Shown: positions 1 through 5,693, numbered from the stretch's first letter. The stretch is DNA of 5,693 nucleotides from Legionellaceae bacterium UBA2794 (GCA_002352055.1 DEHS01000015.1:72993-78685), one strand, 5' to 3'. Program-made: numbers and translations. The notes: generated by a model from the sequence alone, not told the origin.

Positions 1-154
1 ATTTCGAGGGCCAAAAATCGGATTTTTTCAATAAGGGTAAAATTTCACGCTGCCATAATCTTTCACGAGCTAACTCAGGAAATTTTGTATCCTTGATAAA
101 AGCCTTATATTTTATTTTCGTTACTGTCGAAATAAGTAATTTTTTCCAATTCAT
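1..154 (-). CDS. Unidentified protein, N-terminal 51 codons only (runs off left edge)
   Basis: A reading frame opens with ATG at 154-152 on the minus strand and stays open to the window edge, giving 51 residues that begin MNWKKLLISTVTKIK. It is basic and probably helical, with a segment ELARERLWQREILPLLKKS followed by DFW. It starts 13 nt after the stop of the upstream acyl-CoA dehydrogenase gene on the same strand, so it is very likely the third gene of that operon. No good Shine-Dalgarno precedes the ATG (only a weak GAG), which fits translation coupled to the gene before it. I do not recognise the family. The 'LL..L..S.FW' pattern loosely recalls the N-termini of GH3-like or PaaK/F390-synthetase-like adenylating enzymes, but 51 residues cannot establish this. 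The frame is uninterrupted and Legionella-like in codon use, so I believe it is a real gene of unknown function. Confidence 0.6.
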   Translation of the reverse strand, partial: MNWKKLLISTVTKIKYKAFIKDTKFPELARERLWQREILPLLKKSDFWPSK

Positions 155-167
155 ACAGTTTAACTCA

Positions 168-1856
168 CTATCCAGATATCGTTGTAGGTACCATGGAAAA
201 CATTTGGTGCTTATTATGATAGGCACGCAATCGTTCTGCCAGAACCTCTTGCAAGTCGCTGTTTGTATTCGAAGATACTTTTAATTTATCAAGTATCAAT
301 TCAATTGCTAAAGTTATCCAGTCCAAACCTTCTAATGCTTCGGGTAACCGATGTTGATTATAATGCCAAAAATTCAAACAACAACTTGCGGCAAATATCC
401 AACAATAGCGCTCTGCCAAACGAAAAAAAGTCAAACTACGTGGCTCAAAACGCTTTTGTTTTTTTAATGCAAGCACATCGTTATCTAATCGCTCCACTTC
501 ACTCTGAATAGCACGAATCATGGGCTTAAGGAGTTCCGTTTCTAAATACACCAGACTCCCTATTATATCATCCTCAAATGGGGTGAATAACCTTAATCCT
601 GCTTCCGAAAATTCAGGGCAATCCCTGTTTAAATTAAAAATGTGTTCTATTTTAGGTAAATTGGATAAAGAAAAGCTTCCGCGCATTTCAGCTTGCGGTA
701 GTAAATTAGTCGCGATTACGGATAAATTTACCTGACTGCTGCCATCAAATAAACCAATAACCTGAATATCACGTCTGATTTTTTGGTATATGGCCCATTC
801 CGTCGTTCGCAAGTAACCTCTAGCACCCAATATTATTCCACATTGCTCTACAACTTGTTCTGAGATACTGGGAACCAGAAATTTGATAATTGCTGACCAG
901 AAACTTAATTTTTCGGGCATAATTGAGGCTGCTCGACTAATGCTCAGGGTAATACAGTCAGCTATTAATAAATAGGTAAACTGCTCCCCTAGGCGCTGTT
1001 TCACCGCTGGAATGTCATAAGCAGTTTTATTATATAAGTAACGTTGTAAACTAAAAGAAAGTGCTAACCGTAATGCAGTATCCGCGCCACCCAAAGCGAA
1101 ACCCGCACATAAAGCCCGCGTCACTTGAAGTGTTTTATAAGCAATTTCCAAACCGCGCTTTTCTTTACCAATTAAAGCATCCGCAGGTAAAAATACATTG
1201 TCTAAACAAAACCCGCTTATATCCAAACCTCGAACACCATGGGTTAATAACTTAGGGATAGGCGTAACCCCTTTAATTTGCGATTTTTCCAGGAAAAATA
1301 GCGAAAAGCCCAAGGGGCCACCCCCTGAATGAGTTCGGCATACCAGAGTAGCGAACTGACTTAAGGTTGCAAAATTAATGCACCATTTTTTTCCAGATAA
1401 TGTCCATCCTTCATTACAAGGAGTAGCACTGAATTCATTAGCCGCAGAATCGGACCCATGTTCTTCTTCAGTCAACCCAAAAGCACCCGTTTCACCGCGT
1501 CGCAGGCACTCAGCCAAATGCAGTTGTTGCTTTGCACTTCCAGATATCCATACCGGTAAAGATGCAAGAAAAGAAATACCTAAAGCAATGGCTGTAGTTA
1601 AATCACGACGACTAATTGATCGGGTCACCAGAACCAGTTCATCAAGCGATTTAAGGTTTCCCCCCAATCGATGAGGGATTAAATACTCCATAAATCCCCA
1701 TTCCTGAATAAACTTGACTTGCGCCCAAGGAAGAGCATCCTGCTCATCATGATTTAAGCTGTCCTGAATATTTACTGGCGTCTCCTGAGTTGCCGGATCC
1801 CCCAGATAAATTTCAAAAGAATTCGTTAAACGCAGCAAATCATTATATGCAGACAT
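168..1856 (-). CDS. Acyl-CoA dehydrogenase family protein with C-terminal extension
   Basis: This is a 562-residue flavoprotein of the acyl-CoA dehydrogenase family, which forms an alpha,beta-double bond in an acyl thioester with FAD as cofactor. The helical N-terminal domain is about residues 1-120. The FAD/substrate signature GLTEEEHGSD is at 127-136, and WTLSGKKWCIN at 151-161 starts the beta domain. The motif pair GLDISGFCLDNVFLP (210-224) and LIGKEKRGLEIA (228-239) matches the 'G.rg...F..V.VP...ll G' pattern. The C-terminal helical domain contains GARGYLRTTEW (344-354) and the active-site loop IGLFDGSSQVN (367-377). The family normally has Glu in that loop (YEGTS); here it is Asp371. The usual length is about 380-400 residues; about 165 extra, mostly helical residues follow. 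The ATG at 1856 has a good Shine-Dalgarno (AGGGG, 5 nt spacing) and lies 8 nt after the carboxyltransferase stop. It is cytosolic: no signal peptide is visible. The substrate is unknown; the neighbours suggest a dedicated lipid pathway rather than general beta-oxidation. Confidence 0.9.
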   Translation of the reverse strand: MSAYNDLLRLTNSFEIYLGDPATQETPVNIQDSLNHDEQDALPWAQVKFIQEWGFMEYLIPHRLGGNLKSLDELVLVTRSISRRDLTTAIALGISFLASLPVWISGSAKQQLHLAECLRRGETGAFGLTEEEHGSDSAANEFSATPCNEGWTLSGKKWCINFATLSQFATLVCRTHSGGGPLGFSLFFLEKSQIKGVTPIPKLLTHGVRGLDISGFCLDNVFLPADALIGKEKRGLEIAYKTLQVTRALCAGFALGGADTALRLALSFSLQRYLYNKTAYDIPAVKQRLGEQFTYLLIADCITLSISRAASIMPEKLSFWSAIIKFLVPSISEQVVEQCGIILGARGYLRTTEWAIYQKIRRDIQVIGLFDGSSQVNLSVIATNLLPQAEMRGSFSLSNLPKIEHIFNLNRDCPEFSEAGLRLFTPFEDDIIGSLVYLETELLKPMIRAIQSEVERLDNDVLALKKQKRFEPRSLTFFRLAERYCWIFAASCCLNFWHYNQHRLPEALEGLDWITLAIELILDKLKVSSNTNSDLQEVLAERLRAYHNKHQMFSMVPTTISG

Positions 1857-1861
1857 TGTTT

Positions 1862-1866
1862 CCCCT
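1862..1866 (-). promoter_or_regulatory. Ribosome binding site of the acyl-CoA dehydrogenase gene, overlapping the upstream stop codon
   Basis: On the minus strand AGGGG lies 5 nt before the ATG at 1856. Its AG are also the last two bases of the TAG stop of the carboxyltransferase gene (1867-1865). Termination of one gene therefore delivers ribosomes directly onto the start of the next, indicating translational coupling and one operon. Confidence 0.7.
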
Positions 1867-3253
1867 AAACAATCGAATGTTTGGCATCAGACAAATTATC
1901 CATTTTACGGTAAACATATTCCAGGTGTTGCGCTAATCGTTGCCTCAGTTGCTGCATGGTTATGATTTCATCAATGAGACCTGACGTATACGCATCTGCC
2001 AGTGTTTCATCAACATTTGATTCTCTAATCTCCTGAGCCTGGCTTTCTTCAGGTTTTGAAGAGTCTACCTGGTTTACTTTTTTAGTGGTTTCCTTTCCCA
2101 TAACTCCAAGCGTTGCGGTCTCTAATGCCAGAACCAAATCGCCTTGCTGGGATGCGGTTTGCATCATTAAAAATGCAGCGGCACCATAGCATTTACGAAC
2201 AATCACGCTAAGGCGAGGCACCCGAGTCTGCATTGCAGCACATAAACGTGCTCCATGCTGCAATAACCCCTTCTGCTCTTCTCGTTTACCTGGCATAAAG
2301 CCGGGAACATCAATTAACGTGAGTATTGGAATCAAATAAGCATCACAAATTCGAATAAATTTAGAGGCCTTTTGCGCTGCTTCAGAATCAATGGCACCAC
2401 TAAATCGTATGCTTTGATTCGCAACAATTCCTACAGCATAGCCATGTATATGAACAAATGCACACAGCATGGCCTGGCCATAAGTGCTCTTGTATTGCAC
2501 CACATCAGAATTATCCACAATGCTCTGAATCAGATCGAGCATATTAAACGGTATTCTTGGATTTGCAGGGATGACAGGTAGCGTTTGCAAGGGTTCCTGT
2601 ACTGGATGCACAGGAGGTTTCTCTCCGTTGTGTAGGGGGAAAAAACCAAGTATGACTTTTAGGCGATTTATTTGAGCTGTCATACTATCACAGACCAAAT
2701 CGGCAATACCCGTTGTATGGGCATGCATTGCCGTTCCACCCAACTCACTCATCGTTACTTTTTCCCCAATGGCCTGTTGAACAACCATGGGGCTTGTCAC
2801 CATTAGATAGCTGCGATGTTTATTAAAAAAAAGCAGATCCATCAATACAGCGGAATAGGCTGGTGCACCTAATGTGGGGCCAATAATTAATCCAAATTGG
2901 GGAATTAGTCCTGACATGCTAATATTTCGAGCAATAATTTGCGTGTATTCATGTCCGCTTAGCAAATTTTCTTCCAACGAAATTCCAGGTGAAGCCAGAA
3001 ACGCGATGATGGGAATACGCAAATCTTTAGCCCGGTCCATAAGGCGGACAATTTTTCTGGCGCCCTGAGTTGTTATATATCCCCGATTAAATTCAGTATT
3101 ATGGGCATAAATAGCAACAGGCCTCTGATTCACTTTGGCAAGTCCGGTAATCACTTCAGCACCAAATTGCAAGCACGAGTTACTGTTCGAGCCATAATCA
3201 GCAAACAAGGGCAAAAAGCTATGCTCATCTATAAGACTATCTATCCATTTCAT
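1865..3253 (-). CDS. Carboxyltransferase (acetyl-/propionyl-CoA carboxylase beta-subunit family)
   Basis: This is a member of the crotonase-fold carboxyltransferase superfamily (PccB/AccD5/MccB-like), 462 residues from the ATG at 3253. Such enzymes move CO2 from carboxybiotin onto an acyl-CoA to give malonyl-, methylmalonyl- or longer alkylmalonyl-CoA. Two homologous halves are visible. In the N-half, counting from this ATG, are GYITTQGARKI (58-68), GPTLGAPAYS (125-134) and EKVTMSELGG followed by a His-rich segment (164-180). In the C-half are DVPGFMPGKREEQKGLLQHGA (315-335) and RKCYGAAAF (353-361), ending with YTSGLIDEII (422-431). The frame continues upstream to a GTG at 3298, but those 15 residues are unlike the family and a consensus -10 box lies just upstream of that GTG, so the ATG (MKWIDSLIDEH) is preferred. 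The N-half 'SGGAR' motif is SPGIS, and the C-half 'YGGAY' is YGAAA, so the oxyanion-hole and specificity residues deviate. No biotin carboxylase or biotin-carrier gene is in the window. The family is sure; the substrate is not, and a non-canonical or inactive enzyme is possible. Confidence 0.85.
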   Translation of the reverse strand: MKWIDSLIDEHSFLPLFADYGSNSNSCLQFGAEVITGLAKVNQRPVAIYAHNTEFNRGYITTQGARKIVRLMDRAKDLRIPIIAFLASPGISLEENLLSGHEYTQIIARNISMSGLIPQFGLIIGPTLGAPAYSAVLMDLLFFNKHRSYLMVTSPMVVQQAIGEKVTMSELGGTAMHAHTTGIADLVCDSMTAQINRLKVILGFFPLHNGEKPPVHPVQEPLQTLPVIPANPRIPFNMLDLIQSIVDNSDVVQYKSTYGQAMLCAFVHIHGYAVGIVANQSIRFSGAIDSEAAQKASKFIRICDAYLIPILTLIDVPGFMPGKREEQKGLLQHGARLCAAMQTRVPRLSVIVRKCYGAAAFLMMQTASQQGDLVLALETATLGVMGKETTKKVNQVDSSKPEESQAQEIRESNVDETLADAYTSGLIDEIITMQQLRQRLAQHLEYVYRKMDNLSDAKHSIV

Positions 3254-3301
3254 AATATACTTTCGGTAGTTGATAATACAAATTGTGCTATTTATCACAA
3301 G

Positions 3302-3313
3302 ATATTATAATAT
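3302..3313. repeat. 12-bp perfect palindrome over the leftward -10 box
   Basis: ATATTATAATAT is its own reverse complement and covers the TATAAT of the leftward promoter. The same palindrome places a TATAAT on the plus strand at 3306-3311, preceded at 17 nt by TTGTGC (3283-3288). It may serve as a protein-binding site or as a two-way core promoter, though AT-only palindromes also arise by chance in such DNA. Confidence 0.4.
3304..3309 (-). promoter_or_regulatory. Putative -10 box (TATAAT) of the leftward operon
   Basis: The minus strand reads TATAAT here, a perfect sigma-70 -10 hexamer. The hexamer 17 nt upstream (GGCACA) matches TTGACA only in its last three bases, so the -35 is weak and an activator may be needed. 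Transcription would begin near 3297, leaving a leader of about 45 nt before the ATG at 3253. That would exclude the in-frame GTG at 3298 as a start codon. This is a prediction from sequence alone. Confidence 0.45.
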
Positions 3314-3325
3314 ACAATATACAAT
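3311..3325. repeat. Tandem direct 7-mer (TATACAA x2) upstream of the -10 box
   Basis: TATACAA occurs at 3311-3317 and again at 3318-3324, followed by T. On the minus strand this is ATTGTAT twice, filling the spacer between the putative -35 and -10 of the leftward promoter. Directly repeated half-sites in a promoter spacer could be a regulator target, but the AT bias makes this only suggestive. Confidence 0.4.
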
Positions 3326-3368
3326 CTGTGCCCTTTAAGGTCATTTTATCAATATTATTGTAAAATTA

Positions 3369-3382
3369 ATCTAAAGTTAGAT
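3369..3382. promoter_or_regulatory. 14-bp inverted repeat, possible operator
   Basis: ATCTAA-AG-TTAGAT forms two perfect 6-nt arms around a 2-nt centre, close to the middle of the divergent region. Its size and symmetry suit a dimeric helix-turn-helix regulator. It lies about 60 bp upstream of the leftward -10 and about 30 bp upstream of the likely rightward -10. No experimental or family motif is assigned. Confidence 0.35.
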
Positions 3383-3409
3383 AGCGTGCCTGTGTTCCAT
3401 AAAAAAATT

Positions 3410-3418
3410 TGATATTCT
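3410..3418 (+). promoter_or_regulatory. Weak extended -10 candidate for the rightward operon
   Basis: TGATATTCT matches the extended -10 pattern TGn plus four of six bases of TATAAT. No convincing -35 lies 16-18 nt upstream (the region reads CTGTGTT). A start near 3425 would give a leader of about 37 nt before the ATG at 3462. A second possibility is the plus-strand TATAAT at 3306-3311. Confidence 0.3.
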
Positions 3419-3450
3419 AATTTAAAGATACTCCTTAAATGGACAATAAA

Positions 3451-3455
3451 AAAGG
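3451..3455 (+). promoter_or_regulatory. Ribosome binding site of the KAS III gene
   Basis: AAAGG lies 6 nt before the ATG at 3462, which supports this start. An earlier ATG at 3439 in another frame gives only seven codons and stops in a TAATG overlap with this start. Confidence 0.55.
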
Positions 3456-3461
3456 CTGGTA

Positions 3462-4514
3462 ATGAATATTTTAAAACCTGAAATAAGTTTCAATATCACA
3501 GCAGCATCAAGAATTTTACCTAACACTAGTCCGGTAACCAATCTTGAAATCCTGAAAAACTTCCCCAGAACATCGGAACATCCAGATGAGTTTTTAAAAA
3601 AATTCGCCGAAAAAATCAAAGATGAATTTGGTTTTAATACGCGATACTGGTGCCATAAACCTTGGGAACCGCTAGATGATTCGAGGCAATTAACGGCTGA
3701 GAGTTTAGCGATTAAGGCGGTCGAGAACCTGTTATCTGTACAAAAAAAGAATCCACAAGCTTTTTTATTAGGATCAACTACGAACAAACGCTTCACGGGT
3801 TCACAGGCTGCTGCTGTTTTGGGACATTTCAAAATAGATGCTCCAGCTTACGATTTGAAAACGGGTTGTTCCACCTCGCTATCTACCCTCAATATGGCCT
3901 ATGCTTTAATGGCATTAGGCTATAAGGATATATTAATAAGTTGTGCTGAAACGCTCTCCAAAGTAATAGATCCGGAAAATGAAAAAACCTGGATTGGACT
4001 AGCAGATGGTGCGGCGGCCCTATTTCTCGAGCAGCATGCAGCCGGTACGTTTACCGTTGAGAAAACTTTTTTTTCAACCGATGGTCAATATGTTGATGCC
4101 TACACCACTCAGGGAGTCTTTCCCCCAACTCACGAGCAGATTGATACAATCGGTTATCATTTGCTTGGAGATGAAACCCTGCTCAAAGAATTGGCTTACA
4201 GCAAATACAATCACCTATTAGCTAATTTATTACCCACTCAAGCAGATAAAGAGGAAATTACCTGGATAATACCTCATCAGGTAAATCGTAAATTAACCGA
4301 TCAGGTACTGTACGAAAATCAGATATTAGATAAAGAAATCATTTGGGACGCTGACCGGATTGGCAATATTGGTGGCGCATCAATCCTCTATTCACTTGCC
4401 AGAGCCGTAGAGGAGAACATTTTTGACCAGCCAGGAAAAATTCTCCTGATGAGTGTAGGCGGCGGTCTTTCATACGCAGGACAAGTTCTTCGAGTTCAAA
4501 CAGTTGGGGATTGA
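3462..4514 (+). CDS. 3-oxoacyl-ACP synthase III (KAS III / FabH-like condensing enzyme)
   Basis: This is a 350-residue thiolase-fold condensing enzyme of full family length. KAS III enzymes join an acyl primer, held on an active-site Cys, to a malonyl- or related thioester with loss of CO2, or act as acyltransferases in polyketide pathways. The catalytic triad is intact: Cys136 in DLKTGCSTSL (131-140), His272 in IIPHQVN (269-275) and Asn302 in RIGNIGGASI (299-308). ADGAAALFLE (181-190) and LLMSVGGGLSYAG (328-340) match the FabH 'GDGA.A' and C-terminal 'GGG' motifs. The residues after Cys (STS rather than the usual AGF) and the N-terminal CoA-contact region (DEF and GFNTRYW where FabH has DEW and TGIRERR) differ from housekeeping FabH. 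This points to a specialised paralogue using a different primer or carrier. The stop overlaps the FAAL start (TGATG), so the two are translationally coupled. It is cytosolic. The exact reaction cannot be read from the sequence. Confidence 0.88.
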   Translation: MNILKPEISFNITAASRILPNTSPVTNLEILKNFPRTSEHPDEFLKKFAEKIKDEFGFNTRYWCHKPWEPLDDSRQLTAESLAIKAVENLLSVQKKNPQAFLLGSTTNKRFTGSQAAAVLGHFKIDAPAYDLKTGCSTSLSTLNMAYALMALGYKDILISCAETLSKVIDPENEKTWIGLADGAAALFLEQHAAGTFTVEKTFFSTDGQYVDAYTTQGVFPPTHEQIDTIGYHLLGDETLLKELAYSKYNHLLANLLPTQADKEEITWIIPHQVNRKLTDQVLYENQILDKEIIWDADRIGNIGGASILYSLARAVEENIFDQPGKILLMSVGGGLSYAGQVLRVQTVGD

Positions 4515-5693
4515 TGATGCAAGCAGATTTACGTACATGCACCTCCTTAGTAGATGTCATCCAGTTTCGAAGCGTATTTAGTCCGCAAAAAGTATGTTGT
4601 ATCTTTTTGACCAAAGAGTCGGAAGAACAAATGACTTATCTTGAACTGGATCAACACGCCAAAGCCATTGCAATACAGTTACAAGAGCAGGGTGTACGGC
4701 CCGGAGATCGCATCTTACTATTATTTTCACCAGGAATACCGTTCATTCAGGCTTTTTTTGGATGTTTGTATGCGAGAGCCATAGCGGTTCCGATTTACCC
4801 ACCAGCTCAGGAAAAATTATTAGAGAAAGCCCATCGCATCATAACCAATTCAAAACCGGTGTTAGCGATAATGACGGATGAGCATGTGATTAAATTTGCC
4901 CGCCCGGGTCAAAATGGGACGCCCTATCTTGATGATGTTCCTTGTCTGACAATAGAACGTCTGATAGGCACTTTAAACGATGGTACACAGGCACGAACTA
5001 TCCACAAAAATGATACTGCATTTCTCCAATATACCTCCGGCTCCACCATGCATCCTAAAGGAGTAATTATTAGTCATCAAAATCTGATGGATAATATGAG
5101 TAAGATATACAATACCTATGACATGAACGAGCAAACCATAGTTTTTAGTTGGCTGCCCCCTCATCATGATATGGGATTAATCGGTTGCATACTCACCCCA
5201 ATTTACGGGGGTGTTCCCATAATAATGATGTCTCCTTTCTCCTTTTTGCAAAATCCATTGTCCTGGTTACAAAACATTACAAAATACAAAGTCACTATAA
5301 GCGGAAGCCCTAATTTTGCTTATGATTATTGTGTCAAAAGAATTAGAGAAGAAAAAAAACAAGGTCTGGATCTAAGTTCCTGGCGCATTGCATCAAATGG
5401 CGCAGAACCAATTCGGAAAGAAACCATGGAGCAATTTTATCAAGCGTTTAAAGACTATGGATTTGACAAAAAGGCTTTTTTTCCTTGCTACGGATTAGCT
5501 GAAGCAACCTTACTGGTTACTGGAAGTACTCCTGGAACTTTATATCGAACAGTCGAATTAGCTAAAGAACAATATCAGGATCACAGAGTACATTTTGCAG
5601 ATAAAGGGGCGATAGATCATTACAGTTTAGTGAGCTGCGGTCAACTCGTGCAAACCGTGAAGATTGTTGATCCAGAACAATTGACTCTTTGTG
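4514..5693 (+). CDS. Fatty acyl-AMP ligase (FAAL), N-terminal 393 residues (runs off right edge)
   Basis: This adenylate-forming enzyme activates a fatty acid with ATP to acyl-AMP and normally loads it on an acyl carrier protein phosphopantetheine. Counting from the ATG at 4514, AVPIYPPAQEKL lies near 93-104. The A3 phosphate loop YTSGSTMHPKG is at 173-183, SWLPPHHDMGLIG at 212-224, and CYGLAEATLLVTG at 325-337. WLPPxHDMGLIG and CYGLAEATL are hallmarks of FAALs rather than ordinary acyl-CoA ligases. The segment after 337 is where the FAAL-specific insertion lies and it seems to be present. By memory it closely resembles the L. pneumophila FAAL of known structure. Family members have about 570-600 residues, so the A8 region, the catalytic Lys and any fused carrier domain lie outside. 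The start overlaps the KAS III stop. GGGGA at 4506-4510 is better spaced (6 nt) for the second in-frame ATG at 4517, so either ATG may be used. Confidence 0.92.
   Translation, partial: MMQADLRTCTSLVDVIQFRSVFSPQKVCCIFLTKESEEQMTYLELDQHAKAIAIQLQEQGVRPGDRILLLFSPGIPFIQAFFGCLYARAIAVPIYPPAQEKLLEKAHRIITNSKPVLAIMTDEHVIKFARPGQNGTPYLDDVPCLTIERLIGTLNDGTQARTIHKNDTAFLQYTSGSTMHPKGVIISHQNLMDNMSKIYNTYDMNEQTIVFSWLPPHHDMGLIGCILTPIYGGVPIIMMSPFSFLQNPLSWLQNITKYKVTISGSPNFAYDYCVKRIREEKKQGLDLSSWRIASNGAEPIRKETMEQFYQAFKDYGFDKKAFFPCYGLAEATLLVTGSTPGTLYRTVELAKEQYQDHRVHFADKGAIDHYSLVSCGQLVQTVKIVDPEQLTLC

Larger units (their letters stand above)
3254..3461. promoter_or_regulatory. Divergent control region between the two operons
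   Basis: This AT-rich non-coding stretch of about 208 bp separates the start codons of the leftward carboxyltransferase gene and the rightward KAS III gene. It must hold promoters for both operons. It contains a consensus -10 box for the leftward operon, a 12-bp palindrome and a tandem 7-mer overlapping it, a separate 14-bp inverted repeat near the middle, and a weak extended -10 for the rightward operon. I see no tRNA, riboswitch or rho-independent terminator here. No regulator gene lies next to it within the window. Confidence 0.7.

Noticed and set aside
93..511. Plus-strand frames over the end of the acyl-CoA dehydrogenase gene
   Set aside because: They lie opposite a convincing minus-strand gene, have no recognisable domain and no Shine-Dalgarno worth noting.
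1378..1674. Open frame of 98 codons on the plus strand opposite the acyl-CoA dehydrogenase gene
   Set aside because: It is antisense to the conserved FAD-binding motif region, with a low-complexity Ser/Arg-rich product and no homology.
3439..3462. Seven-codon mini-frame (MDNKKGW) ending in a TAATG overlap with the KAS III start
   Set aside because: It could be a leader peptide, but it has no ribosome binding site at proper spacing and no attenuator-like hairpin nearby, so it is probably chance.
3422..3832. Open frame of 136 codons on the minus strand inside the KAS III gene
   Set aside because: It is wholly antisense to a gene with clear family motifs, has no ribosome binding site or recognisable domain, and reads as a shadow.
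4339..4614. Minus-strand frame spanning the KAS III/FAAL junction
   Set aside because: It is antisense to two motif-supported genes; nothing supports expression.
1..5693. CRISPR arrays, transposases, tRNA or rRNA genes, integration sites, rho-independent terminators
   Set aside because: I looked on both strands and saw no repeat-spacer pattern, transposase-like frame, structured RNA gene, or GC hairpin followed by a T run.

Overview
The window is AT-rich and densely coding, with features of a gammaproteobacterial accessory-lipid locus. The best organism guess is a Legionella species. The partial adenylate-forming enzyme at the right edge looks very close, as I remember it, to the structurally characterised fatty acyl-AMP ligase (FAAL) of Legionella pneumophila. 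The AT-rich codon use also fits. This assignment is from memory, not from a search.

Layout: two divergent operons flank a control region of about 200 bp (3254-3461). The leftward operon starts near 3253. It encodes a carboxyltransferase of the acetyl-/propionyl-CoA carboxylase beta-subunit superfamily (1865-3253), then an acyl-CoA dehydrogenase with a long C-terminal extension (168-1856), then the first 51 codons of an unidentified third gene running off the left edge (1-154). Spacings are 8 nt and 13 nt, so these should be co-transcribed. The rightward operon encodes a ketoacyl synthase III (FabH-like) enzyme with an intact Cys-His-Asn triad (3462-4514). Its stop codon overlaps the start of a FAAL (4514 to the right edge, incomplete).

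How they may work together (inference): FAAL enzymes activate a fatty acid as acyl-AMP and pass it to an acyl carrier protein. A KAS III performs a decarboxylative condensation or priming step. A carboxyltransferase could supply a malonyl- or alkylmalonyl-type extender. An acyl-CoA/acyl-ACP dehydrogenase could desaturate an acyl intermediate. Together they suggest a dedicated pathway for an unusual lipid or lipid-polyketide hybrid. The carrier protein, biotin carboxylase, biotin carrier and any PKS module are not in this window.

The most notable sequence-level observations are: an Asp where acyl-CoA dehydrogenases normally carry the catalytic Glu, with no Glu at the known alternative site either; altered oxyanion-hole and specificity residues in the carboxyltransferase; a KAS III whose usual CoA-contacting residues look replaced; and a compact divergent regulatory region with palindromes and a tandem 7-mer overlapping a consensus -10 box.
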